In this document: piece after piece, positions 41,769 through 51,657 of the stretch
Numbering within the stretch: position 1 is the first letter of the stretch
How the letters are laid out: each line of letters starts with the position of its first letter
Assembly: GCA_001839685.1 (NCBI GenBank)
Contig: MLAK01000476.1
Location: forward strand, 1 to 64,000
Direction of reading: 5' to 3'
DNA: 64,000 nucleotides
From: Tritrichomonas foetus
Lineage: Eukaryota > Parabasalia > Tritrichomonadida > Tritrichomonadidae
Program-made: the position numbers and the translations under genes
Notes under the pieces: model-generated
The model's database searches: none
Seen by the model: only the letters and a program-made list of their open reading frames with translations
Told to the model about the DNA's origin: nothing

Positions 41769-42280
41769 ATAAGTCTTTTACGTAACTAAATAAAAAACTG
41801 AATCAGTAGACATAATCTTCAAATTTATTCTTTTTTCATTTTTATTTTATTGTTTTATTGTCATTTTTATATATGCTTGAAGGAAAGAGATATCCTTTTT
41901 TCCTTTATTGGTTTTCAAATTAGTTTCAGTCGTTTTAAAATCATCTAAAATTTTACGAAATAAAGAAGATTCTAATTTTTCAATTAATATGCTTAGAAAA
42001 TGCAATACATATGTGATGCTCTATATCACTTGAAACAGAATGATACAATTCACTTGTTATCCAAATAACATATATATTTCTAATGTTTAAAATCGCTCCA
42101 TACATTAAATTTTTATATAAATAATCATCCTCTAACATATATCAAAGGAGTTAGCCGATTTAGAAATGATTTGTTGCGCAAAATCTTTCATTGAAAATTG
42201 AATGAATTACATAACGATAGAACGATAAAATTGACTGACACTGTTTGATGAATTAACGGTTATGGTCGGCCTTTCCCAAA
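41769..42280. other. Intergenic
   Basis: About 510 AT-rich bases between Hsp70 and eS27. An ATG at 42262 would open a 36-codon overlapping frame out of phase with eS27. It is probably upstream of the transcription start if the CCTTT motif at 42270 marks it. Confidence 0.5.
42270..42274 (+). promoter_or_regulatory. CCTTT (M5-like) core promoter motif before eS27
   Basis: CCTTT lies seven bases before the eS27 ATG at 42281. In T. vaginalis an M5 motif (CCTTT) overlaps transcription starts of genes that lack an Inr, and no TCAYW Inr is near this ATG. The match is only five bases. Confidence 0.35.
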
Positions 42281-42541
42281 ATGACAACTCTCGATTGCGA
42301 TATTCTTCATCCAACAGTTGCTCAAGAAAACCAATGCTGCAAGAAGAAGACACTTGTTCCAAACCCACGCTCTGAATTTCTTTCTCTTCGTTGCGCATCA
42401 TGCATGCAATTAACAACAGCTTTTTCACACTCAAATATTCCAATCAGCTGCGCTGAATGCAACGCTCCACTTGCTTTCCCAACTGGAGGCCGCATTCGTC
42501 TTGTCGAAGGCGTTGAATCTCGTCCAAAGGTTAACGCATAA
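42281..42541 (+). CDS. RPS27: Ribosomal protein eS27
   Basis: The 86-residue product is the usual length for eukaryotic eS27 (about 84). It keeps the C2-C2 zinc ribbon: LRCASCMQLTTAFSHSN followed by ISCAECNAPLAFPTGG, then the typical R(I)RLVEG ending. It binds zinc and sits in the small ribosomal subunit. The ATG follows a CCTTT motif by seven bases, implying a very short leader. The stop is part of TAAAA, matching the trichomonad habit of embedding the stop in the poly(A) signal. Confidence 0.95.
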   Translation: MTTLDCDILHPTVAQENQCCKKKTLVPNPRSEFLSLRCASCMQLTTAFSHSNIPISCAECNAPLAFPTGGRIRLVEGVESRPKVNA

Positions 42542-43095
42542 AACCTCAACTAAAAATTTGAGTTCGTGTTTTCTAATCGCCACATTTTTCTTTTTATTTT
42601 CCGCTTTTCTTTTTTTTTTTTTTTTCATAGATTCATATCAGAAATTTTATTTATTTTATGGCAGAATTACTTTTTTGATCTGACTTGAACGTAAAAAGTT
42701 CTGAATCAGAAAGATATAAATGAGTTTCTTTTTTCTTGTTGGAATATTTTTTTCGTACATTTGAATGATGTAAATGCAGACAGGGGATGATAAGAAAAAC
42801 GTTAAATATCTTTAATCATGGAACGGTTTTACGTAATATAAAAATACCAAAATCCCTTTCTATTTTCTTAAAAATGATAGAAATGATTATTGTCAGCTTG
42901 ATGTGACGATAGAAATGATTATTCGCAAAATGATACTCCATGTAAACGCGAATATATGTGGAACAAATACGCAGAAGATTATATAAAGCTAAATATTAAA
43001 ACAAGGATATATTACTAGAAAGCTGATTTTAAACAGATTTAAAAGTTTTTGCTTGTTGCCAATTTCGATTTTCATTGTGATAATTTTGCTGTCAT
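42542..43095. other. Convergent 3' intergenic
   Basis: A run of 16 T lies at 42610-42625. ATAGAAATGATTATT occurs twice about 36 bases apart near 42880-42925. No gene recognised. Confidence 0.55.
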
Positions 43096-45072
43096 TTAGT
43101 TTCCTTCTTCTTGTTTCCCATCTTTGTCTTCTTCTTCTCTTTGAACAGTAGAATCTTCTTGCTGTTGTGGAGGAGGAGGCAAAATTACCCTCATTGCTAT
43201 TCTGCCTGTAAGTCCAAGTTCTGCAAGTGTTGATCCAAATTTGTCGCAAGAAATTCTTCCAGAAGGAAGCAAATCAAACTCAACTAGGGCATCTTCCGGA
43301 ACGTGCTTCATTTCCTTCAATTTCGCTTCAAGTGCTCCAACAGTCTCGCTGATATTGAATTGGTAAACAGCTCTGTTTCCATCAGGAAATTGAAACTGGA
43401 TTTTGCTTTCATTGCGAGCTGTTGAAGGACGAGAAGTAGTGGTCGCTGTTGCTGGCTTCTTTGCAGTGGTGTTGAGGGAAGATGTACTTCGGCGTGCTTC
43501 TTCTTCACGTTGTTGGTTCTGGCGATTTTTTTGGATGAGTTCAAGCGCATGCTTGCGTGCAATTCTGTCCTCTTCTTGCTTTTTCCTGATGAGTTGAGCT
43601 TCTTTCATGCGTTGCTCTTCAAAGTAGCGATCCATATCATCGCGCGTGTCAAAGCCGTGGTATATGCCTGGTTTTGGCTGCTGCTGCATTTGCTGCGTTG
43701 GAGGTGGTCCAAATGACGGCATTCCCATACCATTCCCCGTATTTGGATTCATATTCGGATTCATTGGAGTGTTCATGCTAGGATTCATATAAGGATTATT
43801 CATGGGGTTGTTCATGGGGTTGAAAGGTGGCATTGTTTGGCTGAAGTTTGGAGGAGCTCCAAATGGTGGAGGTGATGGTGTGGATCCTTGTCCAGGTGAA
43901 TCAGCTCCAAGCAAGCGGTTTACTTCCATAGCAATATCGTCAACTGGCTTTTGTCCTGGCAGCTGTCCAGGTATCTGACCAGGTAATTGACCTTGGAGTG
44001 GTGCAACTGGAGGCTGTTGAGGTGGGTTCTGCTGTGGTTCAGGTATTGGCTGGCCGTTCTGTGCAGCTTCGAGTGCTTCCATGATGGTGTCTTCATCACT
44101 GCTCCTGGTTACAAGAAGGACGTAATAAAGTTGCAAAGCATCAATGGCATCATTGAGGCTTTCATAAATTTCGGCCTGCTCAGGCGAAAGTGTGGATGGC
44201 CCTGGCGTTGGTGGGTTTGTCAATCTATCAGTTGGCTGTGTACCAGATCTCTTGGCCTCGATATAAGAAGTGCACTCATTGAATTCTGCACCACCGGCGA
44301 GGATTGATTCCATGATTTCTTCGGCTGAATAACCAACGTCCTCAAGATTGCTGCATAGTTCCTGATACTCCTGTGTGAATGGATTCATGAATGATGGGCG
44401 GCTTGGCTTTGGCTGACCTTCGGATGGCCCAAGTGAAAACGGATTCGGTGTTGAAGGAAATGGCTGCTGCTGAGTGAATGGCTGCTGCTGATTGAATGGC
44501 TGCTGTTGAGCGAATGGCTGCTGTTGTGGCTGGAATGATGGCGCGGCTGGGGAGAAATCGGCGAATCTGGATTTGGCCTTGGGCTTTGGCTTTTTCTCTG
44601 GCTCTGTCTTTTGCGGGGCACGGCGGACGCTTTTGAGGTATTCGTTAAAATCTGTTCCAATTTCGCCAATTGTGCGGGCCTGACCTGAAAACGGCTCATT
44701 CGGCTTTTTCTCGTTGATAAAGGCGACAGCTTCATCGAATTTGAAGCCATCAAATCGTTCAATCTCGCGCTCCTTGTGATACATAATCATTGTGAGATTT
44801 TGTTTCAGATCGTATGAGCCGATCAATTCTTTGTTTTCATCAATGAAAAGGATATATGCTTGAACCATCGTGTATTGCTTGGCAAGCGGGCCAATTTTAA
44901 TATGGATAAGATTGATAAGTGGTGAATTTGATTCGGCGAAAATTAAAACAGTTAATTTGGAAGAATTATCACGTAAAACACTTCGAACTTGTCTTTGCTC
45001 AAGCGTGGGGAGTTTGTCTTCGGGTGCGACATCTTTGGATTGTAAGAGTTGGAGAAGAGGATTGGAATCCAT
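43096..45072 (-). CDS. UBX-domain protein with thioredoxin-like N-terminus (p97 cofactor-like)
   Basis: The N-terminal ~140 residues have a thioredoxin/UAS-like strand-helix pattern (LTVLIFAESNSP, then AYILFIDENKELIGSYDL). A Gln/Pro-rich linker contains four QQQPF repeats. A UBA-like segment (~235-285, LCSNLEDVGYSAEEIMESIL) follows, then a long Pro/Asn/Met-rich stretch, a charged helix (MDRYFEEQRMKEAQLIRKKQEEDRIARK) and a C-terminal UBX domain (~565-640) with an IQFQFPDGNR.VYQF beta pattern. UBA-UAS-helix-UBX is the plan of FAF/UBXN7-type Cdc48/p97 adaptors, here with UBA placed after UAS. It would bring ubiquitinated proteins to p97. I start at ATG 45072 (MDSNPLLQLL, 658 residues); nine more codons are open but only from GTG. 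Confidence 0.8.
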   Translation of the reverse strand: MDSNPLLQLLQSKDVAPEDKLPTLEQRQVRSVLRDNSSKLTVLIFAESNSPLINLIHIKIGPLAKQYTMVQAYILFIDENKELIGSYDLKQNLTMIMYHKEREIERFDGFKFDEAVAFINEKKPNEPFSGQARTIGEIGTDFNEYLKSVRRAPQKTEPEKKPKPKAKSRFADFSPAAPSFQPQQQPFAQQQPFNQQQPFTQQQPFPSTPNPFSLGPSEGQPKPSRPSFMNPFTQEYQELCSNLEDVGYSAEEIMESILAGGAEFNECTSYIEAKRSGTQPTDRLTNPPTPGPSTLSPEQAEIYESLNDAIDALQLYYVLLVTRSSDEDTIMEALEAAQNGQPIPEPQQNPPQQPPVAPLQGQLPGQIPGQLPGQKPVDDIAMEVNRLLGADSPGQGSTPSPPPFGAPPNFSQTMPPFNPMNNPMNNPYMNPSMNTPMNPNMNPNTGNGMGMPSFGPPPTQQMQQQPKPGIYHGFDTRDDMDRYFEEQRMKEAQLIRKKQEEDRIARKHALELIQKNRQNQQREEEARRSTSSLNTTAKKPATATTTSRPSTARNESKIQFQFPDGNRAVYQFNISETVGALEAKLKEMKHVPEDALVEFDLLPSGRISCDKFGSTLAELGLTGRIAMRVILPPPPQQQEDSTVQREEEDKDGKQEEGN

Positions 45073-45188
45073 CAGAAATATTAACTGGTCAATTTTCACA
45101 GGCTAATAATGTGTCGGTTATAGGTCAATATTTAAATATTCTTATCAAATTTTGCCAACGCAAAATTTGTCATTTGTGTAAATTTCTA

Positions 45189-45257
45189 ACCAAATATGTA
45201 TTGAATATACAACTAAATATGTATTGAATAAACGACTAAATATGTATTGAATAGACT
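45189..45257. repeat. Three tandem 23-bp repeats
   Basis: Units at 45189-45211, 45212-45234 and 45235-45257 share the core AATATGTATTGAATA and differ only at the ends. They lie about 120 bases upstream of the UBX gene start. They could be a minisatellite or clustered regulatory sites. Confidence 0.9.
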
Positions 45258-46037
45258 ACTCCATTTTCCAATTCATTTCCTATAGAGCAGCTTTTATTCA
45301 AGCTTGAAATTCCCAATCAGTAAATCTGGCCTATATTATAGAGGCCAAAAAGATTATAAGTACGAATTTGTCAGTCGAAAAATATACCACTTTCACATCT
45401 AACATTTTTCGAACATTAACATACTTTTTGAAAAGATCTCTTCAAAAAAAAATTTGACTTATAAGCAAATACACAAATTTCAATATGGAATTCAATAGTA
45501 TACAAAATAATGCGGTTTAGTATTTTTTCTGAACATTATGACTTCACCATGCTGATGATCACCAGCATTAATTCGCTGGAAATCACATTAGAGATTGAAT
45601 AATGGATAGAAGAGTCTCTTCAACATTAGGATGATGAATTAATTATTCAATGCCTTTGAAAAAATTATCAAATATTCAAAACATTTGCACTTTTGAATAT
45701 GATGACTTTTCAAATAAAAAAGTAGCTTTCGATGAGTTTGAAATTTCTATGCCAAGTCTTCATTTTCATTTTATTTGTCTTTTTAGGCGAAAACATGGTA
45801 AAGTATTCGTCCTCTAGTAATTCATTTAAAGGGACCTTTATACATATTTGAACAAGTCAAAATAATTCAGAGGAGAGTCAAGTTTTTAAGTTCAAAATCA
45901 ATTGTACTTAACAAAAAATAGTGATAAATCATTCAAAAATTTCCAAAAAATATATTCAACATTAAGACAAAAAAAAAGCGCTTCTGAAATTCGGACTATT
46001 GATTATTGAATAGTCATCATTCAAATACTATTCAATT

Positions 46038-46042
46038 TCATT
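46038..46042 (+). promoter_or_regulatory. Candidate initiator (Inr) TCATT
   Basis: TCATT fits TCA(+1)Py(T/A), with start A at 46040 and a 10-base leader to the ATG at 46050. It supports that ATG over the upstream TTG of the same open frame. Confidence 0.5.
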
Positions 46043-46049
46043 TTTGAGA

Positions 46050-47297
46050 ATGGAGATCAGCATCAAAGCCATCAAAGAGCTCGAGAAAAAAACAAGAAAG
46101 CAATTAGATACAATCACCGAAAATAACGCCTTAATTTTCACTTCGTTTAAGGAGCTCGATCCAGTTTCGTTTAAAAATCTCTATGATCAGATGGAAATGA
46201 AGCCATACATCCTTTCTGGCTGCCCAGGAACCATATCCAATACATTCAAAGAGTTTTCAATGATCGTCACTGATCTCATGACCACTCTTGCTATGATTAA
46301 TGAAAAGTCAAAATATTCAGTTGATAATCTCTCCGATTGTTTAAATACAGATGATCAGAACTGTTCTTCAGACATAGAGGATATAAATTGCAAAGCACAT
46401 CAGATGCAATGTTTGAAAGATGCTGTTCAAATCAAAAGAAATGAACCTAATAAAAAACTGACCAAGTATCTTAAGAAAATAAATGAAATCATTGCCAAAG
46501 ACAAACAAGTCAAAGGGAAAATTACAACTCATTTATTACATAAAGTGGAGAAATTAAGGAAGGCTGGTTTCGACGGATACTCTCAAAAAGTTGCTGTAAG
46601 TGGTGCTAGCGTTTGCTTGGATGAAATCAACGAAAAAATTAAAAAGATTAAAATAGCTATGAAAAACAGATGTTCAACTATTAGAGATATTATTATCAAC
46701 CAAAGAGAATTTTATTCAGAATTTGCTTCTGTTCTTGATGAAACTGCTGATGCTATAAACAGAATTCATAATCAAATCAATTATAATTCAGATTTTCCAT
46801 CTTATGTTGAATCCAAGAGATTAATCAGATATGACATCATTCCAGATGAATTTGTTCCAATTGATTTGAACCATCCAGTATTTCAAGAAGTTCAGGCAAT
46901 TTGGACTGTTCCATCTCTCCAAATTTATCCTTTGGCGCTCGCTAGAGTGATGGAAACATTCGTCACTACATATTCACAGGAGATTTCGGTTAGTAAAGGT
47001 AAACTAGTATATTTAATGGAGGATTTGTCCTACCCCTGGGCATTTGTGCAGAATCCTTACACACGTGCAACTGGATACGCACCATCATATTTGTTTGAGA
47101 TAATTGGAAAGGGATTAGGAGCAATTTTGGTCGACGTGGGATCACGCGATGAAATGCTGCAAAAAGGAGAATACGTTGCGATTCTAGAAAATTCTGATGA
47201 AAGTAATTATCTTGTTTTGGCATTAAATGAAGTGATTATGAGTGTTCCAAAAGAGTCTGTTGGCCTCATCAGTGAACTCACAGACATACTTGTTTAA
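46050..47297 (+). CDS. BAR-like coiled-coil protein with C-terminal SH3 domain
   Basis: The first ~250 residues are helical with the charge pattern of BAR/F-BAR-type membrane-bending dimers (KAIKELEKKTRKQLDTITENN, later KLTKYLKKINEIIAKDKQVKGK). Residues ~297-352 look like an SH3 domain: AL..V.ETFVTTYSQEISVSKGKLVYLMED, then WAFVQNP.TRATGYAPSYLFE, with the typical ALYDF-like start, W and G.(V/A)P.(S/N)Y. A second small strand-rich region (~355-405) may be another degenerate SH3. Such proteins link membrane curvature to actin in endocytosis. The BAR call is by pattern; the SH3 call is firmer. The start ATG follows a TCATT Inr by 10 bases and the stop overlaps TAAA. Confidence 0.65.
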   Translation: MEISIKAIKELEKKTRKQLDTITENNALIFTSFKELDPVSFKNLYDQMEMKPYILSGCPGTISNTFKEFSMIVTDLMTTLAMINEKSKYSVDNLSDCLNTDDQNCSSDIEDINCKAHQMQCLKDAVQIKRNEPNKKLTKYLKKINEIIAKDKQVKGKITTHLLHKVEKLRKAGFDGYSQKVAVSGASVCLDEINEKIKKIKIAMKNRCSTIRDIIINQREFYSEFASVLDETADAINRIHNQINYNSDFPSYVESKRLIRYDIIPDEFVPIDLNHPVFQEVQAIWTVPSLQIYPLALARVMETFVTTYSQEISVSKGKLVYLMEDLSYPWAFVQNPYTRATGYAPSYLFEIIGKGLGAILVDVGSRDEMLQKGEYVAILENSDESNYLVLALNEVIMSVPKESVGLISELTDILV

Positions 47298-48597
47298 ATT
47301 TTTTAGTTACCAATTATGAAATTTCATAATGATAATCATTATGTTTATTATTTTCCTTTTTTGCTTTTCTTTTGAATAATATGAAAAAAATCATCTGATC
47401 TCATTTGCAAAAAAAAACATGAATTGAGTTAGATAAATACAATGATTATTTATGTTTTACAGAAATTAATTCAGAATAAATAAAATTGGCAAATATACTT
47501 TTCTGTACAATAACTCTTTTGGGTAATCGTTTCACAACTATTTTACAAAACTTTTTATCATTTCACTTTTGATTTCCATCATTATTTGAATTAATGTCGA
47601 TATTAACAATTTCAATGTAACATCAATACCCCGTTTCATGAATTTATGCACAATTCCAATTTCTAATAAATATATTTAATACATGTAGTAAACCTAATTC
47701 TTGGAAATGTTCACTTCCAAAAATTATTAATCAATATAATAGTATTTCAAAATAGAATTTAGCTTTATTTTCAAGTGAAAGTATGAATTTTAACATTTTT
47801 TTTTATTATCATTGACACTTCACAAGAATATATTCTTGCCAATGCTCTCATACTTTTTCCCAACAGAATTAATTTTACTCGACTCCAGTTTTTAATAACG
47901 TTGGTTGCATTTTTAAATATTGTAAGATATCCTCCATAATTTATGGCTGTCAAGGTCAATCTATATTTAGGATGGTTATACAAGCATGCATGATAAGAGT
48001 TAAACCTGATCCTTGGCAAAAATCACATAAAAAGTGTAATTTTTTTGTTGGTTAACTGAACGATAGAGAAGCGTGACCTTAACCAAAAATAATCTGACTA
48101 AAGGTTAGACAAAAGTCGGATGTTACTTTAGAAAACCTTTTGGGGAGCTTTTTGGTTCACCTGACAGGTTTATCAAAGGTTTCAGATGTATTTTTTCAGG
48201 TTTTGTTCACCATGGTGATTTTTTTTTTTTTTTTTTTTTTTATTTGGTTTCCAGTTAATGGTTGTTTCACTTGGCCAAGGCTTAGCTCATACAAATATAT
48301 CCATATGGCCGATGAAATCCTTCAGTTCTTATTTTATCAATATAAGGAACACAAATAAAACCATTAAGATTCATCTATTTGAAACAACATCAAAACTCTT
48401 TAATGATTGCGTTTTTAGTTTGAATTATATTTTTGACTTTCTTTAGAAAAATAAAATGACTAAAGTCCTTCATTTACTGTGAACACTTTTCATGAATTTG
48501 ACCGTTCATTTGACCTTATACATTCACGGTAAACCATTCGCACTTTATCAATTAATCTTCTCAGAATCAAAAACTAGGCGCTTTCCAACAGTAGGCC
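47298..48597. other. Intergenic, 1.3 kb, with 23-nt poly(T) tract
   Basis: A poly(T) run of 23 lies at 48219-48241. The stretch at 48060-48200 is less AT-rich than its surroundings, but I found no tRNA or other RNA fold to support. Short frames here have no recognisable product. Confidence 0.5.
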
Positions 48598-49833
48598 ATG
48601 AATTCAAATCAAATTCTCACAAAAAACATACTCATAGTTGTGAGATCTACCACATTTATCTTTTTTGCTATAATCCACATAACTTTACTTCATAATCTGA
48701 GAATGATTGATGTCACAAGAAATTGGCCATTATTAAATGCTATACAACAAATATTTACCGATAACAAAGATTTTTCACCAAAATTCACAATTAAAAACGA
48801 AAAACTTATGGAGGCTTTTAGCTGGATAAACTTTAGCTATATTGAGCAGTACAAATTCGAGTTTCTTACAAACTTTTCAAATTGTCGGTTCTGCAGTTTT
48901 ACTCCACACAATCCAACTGATAATTTTCGAGACGATTCCAGAGATGTTGCCTTATCATTTTTATTTGGAAATATTGCAGGGTTTCTACCTTTCGTTCAAA
49001 CATTGAGGACAACAGGCTCAAAAGCCCAAATCGTGATTTTCGTAGATGATCCGACTTATCAAGAAATTTTTCGAAAAACGAACTCTTTTGTTTTTGATTG
49101 TGGAGTTCATCTCATAAACATGGATACACGAAGTTATAAGTATCGAGAGAATCTAATTTACTATTATCGTTACATTCCGCCTTTAGCTTTTCTTTTATCT
49201 CATCGAATATTTAATAGAGTTTTTGTAAGTGATTTGACAGATGCAATTTTCCAAGGAAATCCATTTCAAATGAAATTCCCGTCTGAAAAAACATTTATTG
49301 CTTCACCAGAATATGAAACTGATGGAGTTGGAACAATACATTATAATGATCCCACAATCAATGAATTTCAATTGATTCAAATTTTACTTGAGAATGATAA
49401 ATTTTTCACACCAGAATGGTATAAAAAAGAGGCACATTATTATAATGGTGGCTGTTTCTTTACAACATTGGAATTGGCAATAAGACATTTTTCTAACGTG
49501 ATAGGACTTTATGATAATATGACTGATGTACAATGGGAAACTCTTCAAAGACTGAAACATAGACTTGAAGAACAAAATTATAATTCTTATGCAATTAATC
49601 GTTATTTAATCCCAGACAAGGATGTTCAGGTGATTAGTGATGGTCCTCATCATGAATTGTTTATGTTATGGGGAAGATACTATAAACGTTATCAAAGATT
49701 TCCAGACTTTAAATATAAAAATGACATTGTTTTATTTTATCATTTAATGAATAAAGATGGGTATTATTGTCGGTCGATAAAAAGAGTTTGTCCACCATTG
49801 TATTCATTTTATCCTTATTTTCGATGCCAATAA
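48598..49833 (+). CDS. Type II membrane glycosyltransferase-like protein
   Basis: A short cytosolic N-terminus precedes one hydrophobic anchor (~10-32, ILIVVRSTTFIFFAIIHI), followed by a ~375-residue luminal region. The motif FVSDLTDAIFQGNPF (~209-224) resembles the (L/V)..DxxDxxFQ.(N/D)PF motif of nucleotide-sugar-dependent GT-A transferases, where the acidic residues bind metal and nucleotide. YYNGGCFF further on matches the N(A/G)G element often following it. The protein probably sits in the Golgi and adds a sugar to surface glycoconjugates. The donor and acceptor are unknown. The ATG is in frame with the anchor; several earlier short frames are unrelated. Confidence 0.65.
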   Translation: MNSNQILTKNILIVVRSTTFIFFAIIHITLLHNLRMIDVTRNWPLLNAIQQIFTDNKDFSPKFTIKNEKLMEAFSWINFSYIEQYKFEFLTNFSNCRFCSFTPHNPTDNFRDDSRDVALSFLFGNIAGFLPFVQTLRTTGSKAQIVIFVDDPTYQEIFRKTNSFVFDCGVHLINMDTRSYKYRENLIYYYRYIPPLAFLLSHRIFNRVFVSDLTDAIFQGNPFQMKFPSEKTFIASPEYETDGVGTIHYNDPTINEFQLIQILLENDKFFTPEWYKKEAHYYNGGCFFTTLELAIRHFSNVIGLYDNMTDVQWETLQRLKHRLEEQNYNSYAINRYLIPDKDVQVISDGPHHELFMLWGRYYKRYQRFPDFKYKNDIVLFYHLMNKDGYYCRSIKRVCPPLYSFYPYFRCQ

Positions 49834-50367
49834 GATCTTAATTACTTTATGTATAGAGTAGATTCAATCTTTGTTTTTTGTTAGAGTCAAATCAGACCAT
49901 TGCTGATTTTATAATAAATCTTATATTATTTTAACTTCCCATATATTTATTACATTTTCCTGGTAACAGTTCATCAATTCTAAGTTTTGGATAAAAGAAA
50001 TCATGTTGAAAACGATTTTGAATTTCTTAATCCATAAATAAATCTGTGAAAGATTGTCAAAGAAACTATATTATTGTGTGTTTTTTCAGAGGAACTAAAT
50101 ATGATGGCAATCTATGTAGGTTTTGAGGTTCCAAACCAGGATTTATATAATATGAGATTTCGAAATTACTTTCTTAAATTTTGTCATTTTTTTTGGTTCG
50201 TTCTTTTTAGTATTATAATTATTTTTTAATCTTGTTGTTGAAGTTCATGGTTTAATATTTTAGTAAATAAGAGCATCAATTCAACGAAATTCTTTCAAAT
50301 AGTAGAAATTTAGAATACTTTTCGCCAAATGCGTAGAAATAAAAAGAATCTCTTCTTCATAAATTCT

Positions 50368-51186
50368 TTAATTTCCAATACCAAATTTTATTTTCTTTAA
50401 AAGCCACTGTATAACATTATCAACAGTGGTTTCTTCTGCATAGAATTGGTTTATTTTGAAATATTCCTCATTTCCAAGTTCGAACAAAATTTCTTCCAAA
50501 AATTCCTTTATTTGGAAAATAATGGTTTTCGAAATCAAATAGTTGATAAAAATGTAATTATTCAATCTTTAGATGATATTTTCATTCACATTAATATAAT
50601 ATTCGGAAGTTGTTTCATCAACTAAATGCAGTTGCTGTATTTTAGGTGATGTCAAATCTACCATTATCATATTCATTGTATACTTTTATTGAATTATTAT
50701 TATACCAAATTTTCTTTCAATGATATTATTTTGGATTTTTTTTACTTATGTACTAATTTATGGAAATTAGGTTATTTTATTTTCTGGTATAAATTTGGGT
50801 TTTGTTGTCCCAACACATATTATGTTAAATATCATTCTTTATCTCTTTATTCCCTTCTTGTATTTCTTGTAGAATATTGTTATTTGTTTTATTCTTTGAG
50901 CCTCTAAGAAACAGGAAGATCTGTTGTTACAGAGGCAGGCTGCCTGGGGCTTGTAAACGACTACTTTTTGTGATGTTGATGAAATACATTCGCCAACTGA
51001 AATGCTAAGACTCGATAAAAATTGATCATATTTTAATATTTTGTTCAATAAAAACTTTATGAGGCTATTGGCAGGTAATCTAATTTCTGTATGAAATTGT
51101 TGCTTTACTTGGAGAAGTATGGATTCATGGTTGACCTCAAGTTGGTAAACATGATAAAACTCAACTGTACGGAAATAAAATTGCAT
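50368..51186 (-). pseudogene. Possible decayed gene fragments
   Basis: Minus-strand frames of 115 codons (51186-50839) and 65 codons (50565-50368) have protein-like composition, for example RLPANSLIKFLLNKILKYD and IKEFLEEILFELGNEEYF. They are separated by non-coding AT-rich sequence and have no recognised domain. They could be remains of one gene, small genes, or chance. Confidence 0.25.
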
Positions 51187-51487
51187 TTTTTATAAAGAAA
51201 AATAATCAAAATATCCACCATTTTTTCGATTTTGCAAGATTTGTATTATAAATTATGATTTTTCCCTGATCTGTCTCTCCTATTTTATTTATCTTTGACC
51301 AATAAAAATGTCAAAACTATAGATATGTTTACCAAAAATGCCATAACAAAATATTGATCATAATATTATATACACATTTTGGATATATATCATGATGATC
51401 AATTAAATCGTGAAGGAAAGAAAACATGGAATACATTTAGTAAGTTTTTTAAAACAAGTAAATCAATCATTATGGCCAATTTTGGAG

Positions 51488-51525
<38 letters not shown>
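51488..51525. repeat. 38-nt poly(A) tract
   Basis: An uninterrupted run of 38 A on the plus strand, about 130 bases beyond the 3' end of the minus-strand CHD gene. No target-site duplication or retrogene body was seen next to it. Confidence 0.9.
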
Positions 51526-51526
<1 letters not shown>

Positions 51527-51657
51527 CATAAATCATAATACCAAAAGATACAATCACACAATAGAAAAAGAGAAAGTATTTTTTTTACACAAATATAAGT
51601 ATTATATGTATCACTCTATTAAATTATATAAAATAAACAAAAAAACATAAGTTATGA

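Larger units (their letters stand above)
45073..46049. other. Divergent intergenic, ~1 kb
   Basis: Promoter region of the UBX gene and of the BAR/SH3 gene. It contains three tandem 23-bp repeats (listed). No other structure supported. Confidence 0.55.
49834..51657. other. Intergenic, 1.8 kb
   Basis: Contains possible decayed minus-strand coding fragments and a 38-nt poly(A) tract, both listed. The remainder is AT-rich and unremarkable. Confidence 0.5.

Noticed and set aside
48060..48200. tRNA-like sequence (GGTTCACC)
   Set aside because: No acceptor stem or complete B box (GGTTCGANTCC) could be formed.
51488..51525. Poly(A) tail of a retrotransposed gene
   Set aside because: No coding body, target-site duplication or intron-less copy is visible beside the tract.
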